DNA of 64,000 nt from Sulfurospirillum sp. UBA2217 (GCA_002328495.1 DCUJ01000002.1:236039-300038), one strand, 5' to 3'; counted from the first letter of the stretch, positions 16,939 to 26,749 are shown. Notes: generated from the sequence alone by a model not told the origin. Made by a program: numbers and translations.

Positions 16939-17214
16939 ATGGCAAATCACAAGTCAGCAGAAAAGCGTATTAGACAGACGATTAAGCGCACCGAGAGAAA
17001 TAGATTTTACAAAACTAGAATCAAAAATCTAACCCGTGCTGTAAGAGAAGCCGTTGAAGCAAACGACCAAGCAGCAGCGCAAGTGGCTCTTAAAAATGTG
17101 AACAAAAACTTTCACGCCTATGCAAGCAAAGGTATTTTAACCAAAAATACAGCCGCACGTCGCGTAAGCCGTTTGTCACAACTTGTCAATACGCTAGGAA
17201 ATGTTGCTGCGTAA
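16939..17214 (+). CDS. rpsT: 30S ribosomal protein S20
   Basis: 91 residues from the ATG at 16939 (MANHKSAEKRIRQ); a GAAAGG ribosome binding site lies upstream, and an in-frame ATG at 16924 would add only five residues. Sequence is strongly basic and helical, with RNRFYKTRIKNLTRAV and a C-terminal KNTAARRVSRL, as in S20. prfA follows 37 nt downstream, the common Campylobacterota arrangement. Confidence 0.97.
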   Translation: MANHKSAEKRIRQTIKRTERNRFYKTRIKNLTRAVREAVEANDQAAAQVALKNVNKNFHAYASKGILTKNTAARRVSRLSQLVNTLGNVAA

Positions 17215-17251
17215 TTGCGGCAACATCCTCGTCTCCTTTTAATCCCCTCCC

Positions 17252-18319
17252 ATGTTGAAAGAAAAACTACTTCCCTTCCTTGAGCGCTACAATGAGCTTA
17301 CCACGCTTTTAAGTGACCCTAATGTATCTTCGGATATTAAAAAAATGACGGCACTTTCCAAAGAACAATCCTCTCTTGAAGCCATTAAAGAAAAAACAGT
17401 TGAATACCTTTCAACACTTGAACAAATCGATGACAACAAACTGCTTTTCAACGATGAAGAGCTAGGCGAACTTGCCAAAGAAGAACTCAAAATATTAGAA
17501 CCTCGAAAAGAGGAGCTCGAAGTTGAGATCAAACACCTTCTCTTACCAACAGACCCCAATGACGACCGTAACATCTTTTTAGAAATTCGCGCGGGAACAG
17601 GCGGAGATGAAGCAGCCATTTTCTCAGCAGACTTGTTTAAAGCCTATCTAAGGTATGCTGAAAATCGTGGATGGAAAGTCGAAATTGTCTCTTTGAGCGA
17701 AGGAGTTTTGAGTGGCTATAAAGAAGTTATTGCCCTTATCCGTGGACAAGGTGCTTTTTCACGCCTCAAATACGAAGGCGGTGTGCACCGTGTTCAACGT
17801 GTTCCTCTTACCGAAGCACAAGGAAGAGTCCATACTTCAGCTGTAACCGTTGCCGTGATGCCTGAAGTGGATGATGTTGAAATCGATATCAATGCAAATG
17901 ATCTTAAAATCGACGTCATGCGTTCTGGTGGCAATGGTGGACAATCGGTCAATACAACAGACAGTGCGGTTCGTATCACACACTTACCTTCTGGCATTGT
18001 GGTTGTCAATCAAGACGGAAAATCTCAGCATAAAAACAAAGATGCTGCGATGAAAATTCTCAAAGCCAAGCTTTACGATTTGGAAATGCAAGAACGCAAT
18101 GCCAAAGAGAGTGAAGCGCGTAAACAACAAGTAGGCTCAGGAGATAGAAGTGCGAGAATTCGTACTTACAATTACCCACAAAACCGTATTACTGACCACA
18201 GAGTCGGTCTTACGCTCTACCGTTTAGACGCCATTATGGAAGGTGGCTTATTTGATGAAGTGATTGATCCTATCAACACCCACTACCAAGCTGAACTTAT
18301 GAAAGAAGCAAATTTCTAA
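17252..18319 (+). CDS. prfA: Peptide chain release factor 1
   Basis: 355 residues. The catalytic GGQ tripeptide is in RSGGNGGQSVNTTDS (near 230) and the decoding domain includes VHRVQRVPLTEAQGRVHTSA. The coiled N-terminal domain is acidic. RF1 recognises UAA and UAG. It is cotranscribed with rpsT and ends 5 nt before the convergent glucosaminidase gene, so there is no room for a separate terminator. Confidence 0.97.
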   Translation: MLKEKLLPFLERYNELTTLLSDPNVSSDIKKMTALSKEQSSLEAIKEKTVEYLSTLEQIDDNKLLFNDEELGELAKEELKILEPRKEELEVEIKHLLLPTDPNDDRNIFLEIRAGTGGDEAAIFSADLFKAYLRYAENRGWKVEIVSLSEGVLSGYKEVIALIRGQGAFSRLKYEGGVHRVQRVPLTEAQGRVHTSAVTVAVMPEVDDVEIDINANDLKIDVMRSGGNGGQSVNTTDSAVRITHLPSGIVVVNQDGKSQHKNKDAAMKILKAKLYDLEMQERNAKESEARKQQVGSGDRSARIRTYNYPQNRITDHRVGLTLYRLDAIMEGGLFDEVIDPINTHYQAELMKEANF

Positions 18320-18324
18320 CAGAA

Positions 18325-19047
18325 TTATTGCTTATCGTACACCAAAAGATTGTTTTGCTCTATCATCTCTTGCAACATTTTAATATATTCACGCTTTAGC
18401 TCGGAATAGTGTATCATTGTTTTTGAAGCATCCATCCCCGTATACACTTTACCCTCTCTATGAATCTCGTAGCGCTTTTGACGAAACTCTTCATATGCGC
18501 TATTGGTGTTTAAATTTAGAAGATAGCCATCAACGGATTTTTGAAGGCTGGAAAAAATACGAATCATATGAGTCCTGCCATCCGACCTATTTTGAGGCAT
18601 CAACCCAACACCTGAATAGGTCCAGTGCCCAAAAAGATTGTTGGCTTCTCGTGCAAAACGACTTTTTCCCCATCCACTCTCAAGCGATGCTTGCGCAATG
18701 GCTAAAGAGACAGGAACCGTGTCGATAGAGTGATAATACGCCTCACGGTCAAACAAATTTTCAATTTTATACTTATTGCGAAGCGCAATAAGAGCACCTA
18801 CATTTTTTTGATTTAATCCACGAAAAGCATCTGGTACGGCTTTAGCAAAAAACTGTGTCACAAACTCTCTCTCTTTTAAAATATCACGGTTACCTTTATC
18901 GACCAATGTTTTCATGTAGGCTATAAACGTCTCTTTTTGCCTAGCCGTATCGTCGATTTGATAGTACGAAGCGGGGAAACCTGCACTCCAAACCTCTCCT
19001 TGAATTATCAAGAGTGAGAAGATGAAAAATAATTTAATCGTATGCAC
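18325..19047 (-). CDS. Secreted glucosaminidase-domain protein (Bax-like)
   Basis: 240 residues. A signal peptide covers residues 1-21. The body has the Bax/GH73 fold, with the probable catalytic glutamate in IAQASLESGWGKSRFA and the downstream NNLFGHWTYSG typical of peptidoglycan N-acetylglucosaminidases. The probable role is cell-wall remodelling, and in Campylobacterota related enzymes support flagellum or cell-shape functions; that link is not shown here. It lies 6 nt downstream of dapF, a peptidoglycan and lysine precursor gene. Confidence 0.82.
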   Translation of the reverse strand: MHTIKLFFIFSLLIIQGEVWSAGFPASYYQIDDTARQKETFIAYMKTLVDKGNRDILKEREFVTQFFAKAVPDAFRGLNQKNVGALIALRNKYKIENLFDREAYYHSIDTVPVSLAIAQASLESGWGKSRFAREANNLFGHWTYSGVGLMPQNRSDGRTHMIRIFSSLQKSVDGYLLNLNTNSAYEEFRQKRYEIHREGKVYTGMDASKTMIHYSELKREYIKMLQEMIEQNNLLVYDKQ

Positions 19048-19053
19048 GCAGAC

Positions 19054-19797
19054 TCAATAGTTCCATTTCGTTTCAAACACATTTTGCACAGAACCTTTAA
19101 AAAAGAGCCGTTCATGTTCAATGCGCAAAAAGAGCTCTTCGTGGCTCGCTGGATAAACTTTAACGATTTCTCCTACCATTTTTTCACGATAGGCAGCATA
19201 AAAGGATGCCGCCATACCCGTACCACACGCCAATGTTTCATCTTCAACGCCACGCTCATACGTTCTTACATGTAAGCATCCATCAACAATACAAACATAA
19301 TTTACATTAGCATTGTAATCGTAGCGCATCTTACGTGCAATTTCTTTATTAAACAAAGCAATATTATCCACAAATGTGACCAGATGAGGCACGCCCGTAT
19401 CATAAAAATACCACAAGCTTCCTTCTTTACTAAAAGACTCTTTCATTTGCACGGGGGATGTCAACTCGGTCTCCACCACATCTCCTTCAACATGTGAATG
19501 AATGACTCCCGCACCCGTTAAAAAACACATGGAAGAGGGGGCTAAGTCGTTTATAAATGCGTAATGCGCACACGCTCGTGTGCCATTGCCACACATCGAA
19601 GCCACAGAGCCATCACTGTTATAAAACTGCCATTTAAAATCGTACGTATCGTGAGGGAGTAAAACAATAAGCCCATCAGCCCCTATGCCTTTTTGTCTAT
19701 CGCACAATGTTCTAGCTAATACACTCCTATCCTCTTCTTTAAAGGTGTGAAAAATGACAAAATCATTGCCACTGGCATTGTACTTAGCTATCTGCAT
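19054..19797 (-). CDS. dapF: Diaminopimelate epimerase
   Basis: 247 residues starting with MQIAKYNASGNDFVIF. The two catalytic cysteines lie in SMCGNGTRACAHYA and ETLACGTGMAASFYA. The enzyme interconverts LL- and meso-diaminopimelate for peptidoglycan and lysine. It overlaps coaE by 14 nt. It is slightly shorter than many homologues, as is usual in this phylum. A TTACATGTAA copy lies at 19266. Confidence 0.95.
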   Translation of the reverse strand: MQIAKYNASGNDFVIFHTFKEEDRSVLARTLCDRQKGIGADGLIVLLPHDTYDFKWQFYNSDGSVASMCGNGTRACAHYAFINDLAPSSMCFLTGAGVIHSHVEGDVVETELTSPVQMKESFSKEGSLWYFYDTGVPHLVTFVDNIALFNKEIARKMRYDYNANVNYVCIVDGCLHVRTYERGVEDETLACGTGMAASFYAAYREKMVGEIVKVYPASHEELFLRIEHERLFFKGSVQNVFETKWNY

Positions 19798-20383
19798 ATT
19801 TTCCTCTTACAAATTTGATAAATTTTTCAATCTCTTCATCTAAAAACTTACGATCAAACGAGTTGTTAATCAGAAAATCGGCCATCACCTTTTTCTCTTC
19901 AATCGAAATCTGCGCATCAATACGCTTTTGCGCCTCTTCTTTGGTAAAATCTTCTCGTATCATTAAACGCTTTCGTTGCACTTCAATCGGGGCATACACC
20001 ACCACAACAACCTTACAATGATACCCATCACTCTCAAAATAGAGCGGTATATCGATAATATAAGGCTTTTTCTTCTCTTCTAATATCTGAGAGCGTTTAA
20101 AAATTTCTTCACGAATCAAAGGATGCAAAAAAGCGTTGAGCTTTTCACGCTCAGATTTATCATTAAAAATAATTGCACCCAATGCTTTACGGTCTATTGT
20201 TCCCTCTTTGACAACACGCTCACCAAAAATTTTTTGGACTTCGTTTACATGTAAAGGCAAAATCTCTTTGGCGATATTATCCGCATCAATCACTTCAAAC
20301 CCATGGGTTTTGAGAATAGTTGAAACCGTACTCTTACCCGTTGCGATTCCACCAGTAAGGACTATTGCATGTTCATATGCCAT
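19784..20383 (-). CDS. coaE: Dephospho-CoA kinase
   Basis: 199 residues with the P-loop LTGGIATGKSTVS at 9-21, then FEVIDADNIAKEIL and the DFLINNSFD near the C-terminus, all conserved in CoaE. It phosphorylates dephospho-CoA in the last step of CoA synthesis. The gene is first in the coaE-dapF-glucosaminidase operon and divergent from purM. A TTTACATGTAAA copy is at 20244. Confidence 0.95.
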   Translation of the reverse strand: MAYEHAIVLTGGIATGKSTVSTILKTHGFEVIDADNIAKEILPLHVNEVQKIFGERVVKEGTIDRKALGAIIFNDKSEREKLNAFLHPLIREEIFKRSQILEEKKKPYIIDIPLYFESDGYHCKVVVVVYAPIEVQRKRLMIREDFTKEEAQKRIDAQISIEEKKVMADFLINNSFDRKFLDEEIEKFIKFVRGKYADS

Positions 20384-20472
20384 AAAAATTGTGACACCTT
20401 TTTGCTGGTATTTATCACGATTTTAACATAGTTTTGTTAAAATCCATCTATATATTCCCTAAAGGCACATCC

Positions 20473-21468
20473 ATGAGTACGGTCAGTTATAAAGACGCAG
20501 GCGTTGATATCGACGCAGGTAACCAATTTGTTGAAAATATCAAACCCCTTGTCAAATCCACATTCGATAAAAATGTTATCGGAGGCATTGGCTCTTTTGC
20601 GGGTGCGTATGAGCTACCAGAGGGTTACAAAAAACCCGTTATATTAGGTGCAACCGATGGTGTTGGAACCAAACTCAAGTTGGCGATTGATTCGGGTATT
20701 TATGATACCGTAGGCATTGACTTGGTGGCAATGTGTGCCAATGATTTGATTTGTAACTTTGGAACGCCGCTGTTTTTCTTAGACTATTATGCGATGAGCA
20801 AACTGGAAATTGATGCCGCTGTCAATATCGTAAAAGGTATTGCAGAAGGTTGCAAAGAAGCAGAGTGTTCACTCATTGGTGGGGAAACCGCTGAGATGCC
20901 TGGTATGTACCATGGAAAAGATTTTGATCTTGCAGGTTTTGCGGTGGGCATTGCTGAAAAAGATGAGATGAACCGACTTCCTCATGTAAAAGCGGGAGAT
21001 ATCCTCATCGCGCTTCCAAGTTCAGGGGTTCACTCAAATGGGTTTTCACTGGTTCGTAAACTCTTTTTTGACAAGCTTGGCTACACATTTGAAACAGAAT
21101 TTAATGGCAAGCCCCTTATCGAAACCCTTTTAACCCCAACACGTATTTATGTGAAACTCTTTAAAGAACTTAAACCTAACATTAATGCCCTCGCGCACAT
21201 TACAGGTGGCGGTATTGTCGAAAACTTACCACGTGTCCTTCCTGAGGGATTGAAAGCACAAGTTTATAAGTCTAAGATTAAAACCTTGCCAGTTTTTGAT
21301 TTTATGAGCCAATACGTTGAAGAGAGTGAAATGCACCGAACCTTCAACATGGGAGTAGGGATGATTTTAGTGGTCAGTCCTGAAAATGTGGATGCAGTTC
21401 TTGCAAATAGCGATGGTTATGTCATTGGTGAGCTGGTCGCGGGTGAGCGTAGTGCTGTCATGCTTTAA
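20473..21468 (+). CDS. purM: Phosphoribosylformylglycinamidine cyclo-ligase
   Basis: 331 residues from ATG 20473 (MSTVSYKDAGVDIDAG), behind AAAGG; the frame extends 13 codons further without a good site. Typical PurM motifs are GATDGVGTKLKLA, GGETAEMPGMY, and SSGVHSNGFSLVRKL. It catalyses the ATP-dependent ring closure to aminoimidazole ribotide in purine synthesis. It shares the TAATG stop-start overlap with the following YdcF-like gene. Confidence 0.97.
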   Translation: MSTVSYKDAGVDIDAGNQFVENIKPLVKSTFDKNVIGGIGSFAGAYELPEGYKKPVILGATDGVGTKLKLAIDSGIYDTVGIDLVAMCANDLICNFGTPLFFLDYYAMSKLEIDAAVNIVKGIAEGCKEAECSLIGGETAEMPGMYHGKDFDLAGFAVGIAEKDEMNRLPHVKAGDILIALPSSGVHSNGFSLVRKLFFDKLGYTFETEFNGKPLIETLLTPTRIYVKLFKELKPNINALAHITGGGIVENLPRVLPEGLKAQVYKSKIKTLPVFDFMSQYVEESEMHRTFNMGVGMILVVSPENVDAVLANSDGYVIGELVAGERSAVML

Positions 21469-22259
21469 TGAGCACCGTTTATATTCTCTCAAAAATCTTC
21501 ACATACTCGGTCTTACCGCCGGGTATGTTCATTGTCTTGCTTCTTCTTGCCTCTTTTTATGTGAAAAAATTTCGACTCTTTTTTCTGTGTGGAACGCTCT
21601 TTTTCTATGCACTCTCAAATGCTTATGTTGCAGATGCACTTCTCGCACCGCTTGAAAAACCCTATAACACACCTTTACATGTAAACGATGAAGCTAACGC
21701 TGTTGTGGTGTTAGGAGGAGGCAATATCAAAGGCTCTGCTAACCTTCCACTCAGTGATGAAGCGTATAAGCGTGCTATGTGGGGTGTTATGATTGCCAAA
21801 TCACATAACCTTCCTGTACTTTTTAGCGGTGCTGGCATAGAGCAAGGTTACTCTGAAAGTGAAGCCTTTTTAGATAGCACCGAAGCATTAAGAACATTCT
21901 TAAACCTTGAAATGCCTAAGAATCTTCCTTTACATGTAAAAGCATTTTCCATCCATGTGGAAGATAAAAGTCTTGATACCTTTGAGAACGCGAAACTGAG
22001 TAAAGCACTTTTTTTAGATGCAGGTATTGAAACACCTACCATTTATCTGGTCACCTCAGCCTACCATATGCGTCGCTCCATCAAACTCTACGAACACTTT
22101 GGCTTTAAAGTCATTCCTACGGCAACGGCATTTAAAATCAGCTCACGAGAGAAAAATGGATGGGATTATCTTCCTAGTATCTGGGCGTTTAGCAAAAGTT
22201 ATATCGCTTTACACGAATATGCGGGATTACTCAGTTTAAAACTGCGTGGCATCCACTAA
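21468..22259 (+). CDS. YdcF/ElyC-family membrane protein (DUF218)
   Basis: 263 residues. Two N-terminal hydrophobic segments (about 10-30 and 38-55) precede a DUF218 domain, identified by AVVVLGGGNIK, LPVLFSGAG, TFENAKLSKALF and LVTSAYHMRRSIKLYE. The enterobacterial relative ElyC acts in envelope maintenance, related to the lipid carrier; whether this protein does is unknown. The start codon overlaps the purM stop. Two TTTACATGTAAA copies (21674, 21929) lie in the gene, and its stop overlaps the convergent flhX gene end. Confidence 0.85.
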   Translation: MSTVYILSKIFTYSVLPPGMFIVLLLLASFYVKKFRLFFLCGTLFFYALSNAYVADALLAPLEKPYNTPLHVNDEANAVVVLGGGNIKGSANLPLSDEAYKRAMWGVMIAKSHNLPVLFSGAGIEQGYSESEAFLDSTEALRTFLNLEMPKNLPLHVKAFSIHVEDKSLDTFENAKLSKALFLDAGIETPTIYLVTSAYHMRRSIKLYEHFGFKVIPTATAFKISSREKNGWDYLPSIWAFSKSYIALHEYAGLLSLKLRGIH

Positions 22260-22534
22260 CTGCGTTTGTCGTTTGTGATTTTATAGATAAAACTAAAGAC
22301 CTCCGCTACGGCTTTATAGAGCATAGGAGGGATTTCTTTATTGAGCTCTATTTTTGAGAGCAATTCTACCAAATCAGCATCTTTTTTAATAAAAATATCG
22401 TGTTCTTGTGCGAGTTTGATGATATTATTCGCAACTTCACCAGCACCCTTGGCAACAACCTTAGGTGCGCCCTCTTTTTTGTCTCTATCGTATTTGAGCG
22501 CAACGGCTTTTTGAGGTTTAGGAGGAGGATTCAT
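22256..22534 (-). CDS. flhX: FlhB C-terminal-domain homologue (FlhX)
   Basis: 92 residues matching the cytoplasmic part of the flagellar export-gate protein FlhB after the NPTH cleavage region: AVALKYDRDKKEGAPKVVAKG and later IPPMLYKAVAEVFSFIY. The autocleavage motif itself is absent. In H. pylori the homologue (HP1575) can substitute for the cleaved C-terminal part of FlhB. It overlaps the FliK-like gene by 4 nt, suggesting a shared role in hook-length or export-specificity control. Confidence 0.85.
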   Translation of the reverse strand: MNPPPKPQKAVALKYDRDKKEGAPKVVAKGAGEVANNIIKLAQEHDIFIKKDADLVELLSKIELNKEIPPMLYKAVAEVFSFIYKITNDKRS

Positions 22535-24174
22535 ATGGTTATATTAATCCCAAAATTCAGCGTATCATCCGCAAAATACTCTTTTTTCTTCACACGCTCT
22601 TCTTTATACTCCATAAGCCTAACACTTTGAGTGATAATGCCTACCTCATTCAGCGCTTTTTTTAAATCGCTCACATGCTCACTCACTTTATCACGTAATT
22701 CACTCTTTTGCGTTGCAATGGTCATATCAATGATGTTTTCACCACTGAGCAAAAGCATCATATTGATTTTGCCGTACTGTTCCAGATCAAGGTCGATTTG
22801 ACAATGAAACGCATCGTCTTTGGTCTGCTTCATCATCATAGAACCCTCTTTAAGACCATCCCACGTAAAAGGAATATACAGATGTGTCGAACTACCCACG
22901 TAAGAGACTAACTGATGGTATTCTATCTGCGTGAGTAGTTTTTGCGTTGTTTCTAAAGCATTCGTGGCATTAGGATTTGTAGATGCCACTAACTTATCAC
23001 CTAAGGAAGTTAGAATCCCTTTGATATCACTCAAAATTTGTGCATCTGAGGGGTTAATGGAGAGCTTTTGCATCACTTCAGGTGCTAAGAAAACTTCGGG
23101 TTTAAGTAGGGAGAAAATTTTATGTTCTATCTGTACACTTTTTTCAACAAAAGAGGCTAATTTTGGTGTTTGAGGCTCAAGCTGTATAATCTCTTGCTTC
23201 AAGCGATTTGTGACTAACAGTAACTGTTCTTCAAGCGATAGACCACTCATTGCTGTTGTTAATGGGGTTTGAATTTGAGTGCCTGTCATTTGAGGGTTTT
23301 GTAAAAGAGCTTCCATCATTGGAAACACTTTTGCCACCATCTGCTCAGGTGCATTTTTTAAAAGTTCTGTTTTAAGTGTGTTCACAAGCTCTTTAAGCTC
23401 TGTGGTCACTTTTTGGCTTACATGTAAAGGCTCTGTTAGGTTTTCCGATTTAGAAGCCATTGGTGGAAAGCTAGAGTGTAAGGTTTCGAGTTTTTGGGTG
23501 AGTGCATAACTTGTTTTAAGCGGAGCAGGCGCTTCAAAAGAAAGGTGCTCTTTAACGCTTTGCCTTACAAGTTCTAAGGTGGCTTTTAATGTGGTATGTA
23601 TTTGGGTGGCAGAGAGAGATTTTGGTTCACTCAAACGTTGCAATAATGGTGTAATTTCTTTATTAAATGTCGGCGTTTTTTGAGTTTGCGCTAAATGCTC
23701 TTTAAGCTCTACAACCAATGACTTTAGCGTGGCTGTCATCTCTTCTTTTGTCACATGCTTTGCTAATGTTGATTCAAAAAAAATTCCTGAATTTTGCACG
23801 TGCGCTTTAAGAAGTTTTGGATCAATCGTTTCGATATTTTTTTGAAAATTTTGTAGCAATAAAAGAGGTTTTTCAAACGTAGGGTCTCCTTTAAGCAGGC
23901 TTATGAGACTTTTTACATCACTTTGAAAATGCCCTAAATTTTTAAAAACAGGACTTTGCTGCAAAAATTCTAAAACAGCCCCTTTGGATTTTGCTTCTGA
24001 CGCTAACGTCCCCATGAGCTCAGCAACTACCGCTTTAACGCTATTTGAGTGCGTTGGGGTGGCAGTTGGAGGTTCTAAGCTTTGTGAGAGAACTTTTACC
24101 ACCGCCTCTTTTGAGACTTTCTTTTCGCTCTGTGCCCCTTGTGTCTGCAAAAAAAGTGCGGTGGATATTTGCAT
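22531..24174 (-). CDS. FliK-like flagellar hook-length control domain protein
   Basis: 547 residues, low in cysteine and rich in Gln, Lys, Ser and Thr, with a long repetitive, probably extended, helical first two-thirds. Residues about 430-520 (YIPFTWDGLKEGSMMMKQ, LEQYGKINMMLLLSGENI, LRDKVSEHVSDLKKALNEVG) resemble the C-terminal domain of FliK-type proteins that interacts with FlhB. Together with the adjacent FlhB-like flhX, it is likely a flagellar secretion accessory protein. It is not next to other flagellar genes. The true hook-length FliK may be elsewhere. Confidence 0.65.
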   Translation of the reverse strand: MQISTALFLQTQGAQSEKKVSKEAVVKVLSQSLEPPTATPTHSNSVKAVVAELMGTLASEAKSKGAVLEFLQQSPVFKNLGHFQSDVKSLISLLKGDPTFEKPLLLLQNFQKNIETIDPKLLKAHVQNSGIFFESTLAKHVTKEEMTATLKSLVVELKEHLAQTQKTPTFNKEITPLLQRLSEPKSLSATQIHTTLKATLELVRQSVKEHLSFEAPAPLKTSYALTQKLETLHSSFPPMASKSENLTEPLHVSQKVTTELKELVNTLKTELLKNAPEQMVAKVFPMMEALLQNPQMTGTQIQTPLTTAMSGLSLEEQLLLVTNRLKQEIIQLEPQTPKLASFVEKSVQIEHKIFSLLKPEVFLAPEVMQKLSINPSDAQILSDIKGILTSLGDKLVASTNPNATNALETTQKLLTQIEYHQLVSYVGSSTHLYIPFTWDGLKEGSMMMKQTKDDAFHCQIDLDLEQYGKINMMLLLSGENIIDMTIATQKSELRDKVSEHVSDLKKALNEVGIITQSVRLMEYKEERVKKKEYFADDTLNFGINITI

Positions 24175-24183
24175 TATTGTTTC

Positions 24184-25521
24184 CTAATGGCTTAAATCTT
24201 CAACAATTTTTTGGGCACATTTTTTAGAGTTGCTCACACAATCATTGAGTCCAACGCCAAAGTAAGCATTTGAATTAAGATAAAGCCCTTTATGCACTTT
24301 TAAATTCTCAAAAAGACCCTTTACTTTATCCCCATGTCCTAGCGCGTAATTTGGAATCCCTTTTTCCCATTGCTGTATAAACACAACATCGGGTGTTGCA
24401 TCAATTCCCATCGTCTCCTTAATCCCTTTTTCTGCCATCGCGATAAGCTCTTCTTTGCTTTTAAGTGCCAAATTGGCATTGCGTTGCCCGCCAATCATCA
24501 CACGTACCGATTTTTTATCATTTGGTGCTCTATCGTTAAAGATTGAACTGTCCCACAAGACTCCTAAAATCTCTTTGTGTGCAGACGTTGTCGTCAGCAA
24601 GCCAAACCCATCCAAGTCATGTGCTAATGTGTTGTAGCCAAATCCTACAATACTAATGGGCGAATAAGCGATAGTATTTAGCCTATTGGCCATTGACGCA
24701 TCTAGTATACTTAATAATTCTGCTGATTCATAGGCAGATGATGCTAAGACAACGACATTATAAAGTTCTGTTTTTTCATCCGTACTTATAACATACCCTT
24801 GCTCACATTTTTCAAGTTTTACAACAGCCGTTCCCATCTTGATATTGGCTCTAGTCGCTTTTGCAAGTCTGTCAATGAACGTGCTCACTCCTTTTGTAAA
24901 ACTCATCAGCACACCACCAGGGCCTGCTTCCTTTTTCTTTTTCGCCAGCATCCCTTTGAAAAGTCCGCCATACTCTTTTTCTAACTTTACAACAGCAGGA
25001 AAAGCAGCATTGACAGAAATATTATTGGGGATGGAAGCAAAAATCCCTGCGACCATTGCATCTAAAAAGACATCGGTCATCTCTTTTCCTACACGTCTGT
25101 AGCCAAAAGATTGCAAGGTTTCATCGGCATCTTCTTTGCGTGCAGGCACAAAAAATTCGCCTGCCACACGTAATTTTCCAGCTAAAGAGAGAAGGGGAGT
25201 TTGTAAAAAAGCCTTGGGGGATTCAGGAAGAGGGCAAAGAGACTCTTTATAAATGAAACGTTTTCGCGCAGCGTCATTGCTTCGTATCAAAATATCTTCA
25301 CAGCCACTCAATTTTACAAGCTCTAAAGTATCAGGTTTATTGGATAAAAAGCCATTGCTTCCTGCTTCAAAAAAGAAGCCTTCAACTTCTTTGGTCAGCA
25401 TTTTGCCACCCAGTGTCAACTCTTTTTCAAAGAGATCAATCTGCGCATCAGGCCATGACTGACGCAGATAAAACGCTGTTGCTAAACCACTAATTCCTCC
25501 ACCAACAATCGCTATTTTCAT
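24184..25521 (-). CDS. hemY: Protoporphyrinogen oxidase (HemG/HemY-type flavoprotein)
   Basis: 445 residues with the FAD dinucleotide motif IVGGGISGLATAFYLR at the start, FEKELTLGGKM, and a C-terminal GLYLNSNAYFGVGLNDCV FAD/substrate motif. It belongs to the monoamine-oxidase-like protoporphyrinogen oxidases that form protoporphyrin IX for haem. In Gram-positive bacteria the related enzyme acts on coproporphyrinogen; substrate preference cannot be told here. It is part of the long minus-strand operon and is 28 nt downstream of rarA. Confidence 0.87.
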   Translation of the reverse strand: MKIAIVGGGISGLATAFYLRQSWPDAQIDLFEKELTLGGKMLTKEVEGFFFEAGSNGFLSNKPDTLELVKLSGCEDILIRSNDAARKRFIYKESLCPLPESPKAFLQTPLLSLAGKLRVAGEFFVPARKEDADETLQSFGYRRVGKEMTDVFLDAMVAGIFASIPNNISVNAAFPAVVKLEKEYGGLFKGMLAKKKKEAGPGGVLMSFTKGVSTFIDRLAKATRANIKMGTAVVKLEKCEQGYVISTDEKTELYNVVVLASSAYESAELLSILDASMANRLNTIAYSPISIVGFGYNTLAHDLDGFGLLTTTSAHKEILGVLWDSSIFNDRAPNDKKSVRVMIGGQRNANLALKSKEELIAMAEKGIKETMGIDATPDVVFIQQWEKGIPNYALGHGDKVKGLFENLKVHKGLYLNSNAYFGVGLNDCVSNSKKCAQKIVEDLSH

Positions 25522-25549
25522 ACGCTACTCCCAAAATGATGCGACTATT

Positions 25550-26749
25550 CTATGCCTTTTTATCTTTAGTTTTGATTTTACGCATCCACTCATCAAGGGT
25601 TTTTTCATAGCCAATAGAAGAACTCTCATAAAAATGCAAAGGTTTTTCAAGGTATGTTTGCTCAATCCAGCCTCCAAAATCGTGTGGATAGAGATAGCCT
25701 TTAGGGGAGGGGCTTTTAAGGTGATCTGGTACATTTAAGGCTTTTTCATTTTTCACATAGGCTAACGCTGCATTGATGGCATTATAGGCACTGTTAGACT
25801 TTGGACTGCATACAAGATAGACTAAACATTGTGAGAGGATAATACGCGCTTCTGGATAACCGATTTTACTCACACTTGTGAGCGTACTAGAAGCAAGGTT
25901 TAGTGCGTTAGGATTTGCGTTGCCAATATCTTCACTGGCTAAAATCACCAAACGTCTTGCGATAAAATCAGGGCTTTCTCCACCATCAATCAACCGTGCA
26001 AGATAATACAGTGCCGCATCCACATCACTTCCTCTCACACTTTTAATCATCGCACTGATTAAATTATAGTGTGTGTTATCTGAACTCACACCGTCTTTCA
26101 AAGCACTTGGGCGAAGCGTTTTAAGGGTTTCAAAGTTTACATGTAAATCCACTTTAAGCGCAAATTCGAGTAAATTAAGCAAGGCTCTGCTATCTCCTGC
26201 ACTTGAGCTCACCAAATAATTTAACGCATCCTCATCTATCTCAAAAAAAACCGTTTTACGCACCCGTTCAATAATTTCCAACAAATCACTCTGCTCAAGA
26301 GGATAAAATTCAAAAAGCATCATCCGTGAGCGAATGCCTGAGCTTAAAACAAAATAGGGATTCTCCGTTGATGCTCCAATGATAATCGCTTCATGATTTT
26401 CCATCGGTAGCAAAAGGACTTCTTGTTGCGTTTTTGAAAGGCGATGAATTTCATCGATAAAAATAAGTGGCTTTTGAAGTGCGCCTCGATGTTGTGCTAA
26501 AATCTTGCGAATCTCTTCTACTTTGACACTGGTCGCATCCAGTTCATAAAAGGGGAGTTGAAGTTCATGCGCTACAATACGCGCTAGGGTTGTTTTGCCG
26601 ACACCTGCAGGGCCAAAAAAGAGAGAATGGCTCATTGAGCCAGACTTTAAAAGCTTATAAAAAGGGCTGTTTTTCGCACTTAAATGTTTTTGCCCTGAAA
26701 GTTCCTCTATCGCTTTGGGGCGAAAGAAGAGGGCGAAGTTATTGATCAT
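25550..26749 (-). CDS. rarA: Replication-associated recombination protein A (RarA/MgsA)
   Basis: 399 residues. Walker A is in FFGPAGVGKTTLARIV, Walker B in LIFIDEIHRLSKTQQE, followed by sensor-1 (IGASTENPYFVL) and a tetramerisation region with the PKSNSAYNAINAAL motif typical of RarA. The ATPase acts at stalled forks. It overlaps the upstream pseudouridine synthase gene by 11 nt. The gene carries a TTTACATGTAAA copy at 26136. Confidence 0.95.
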   Translation of the reverse strand: MINNFALFFRPKAIEELSGQKHLSAKNSPFYKLLKSGSMSHSLFFGPAGVGKTTLARIVAHELQLPFYELDATSVKVEEIRKILAQHRGALQKPLIFIDEIHRLSKTQQEVLLLPMENHEAIIIGASTENPYFVLSSGIRSRMMLFEFYPLEQSDLLEIIERVRKTVFFEIDEDALNYLVSSSAGDSRALLNLLEFALKVDLHVNFETLKTLRPSALKDGVSSDNTHYNLISAMIKSVRGSDVDAALYYLARLIDGGESPDFIARRLVILASEDIGNANPNALNLASSTLTSVSKIGYPEARIILSQCLVYLVCSPKSNSAYNAINAALAYVKNEKALNVPDHLKSPSPKGYLYPHDFGGWIEQTYLEKPLHFYESSSIGYEKTLDEWMRKIKTKDKKA

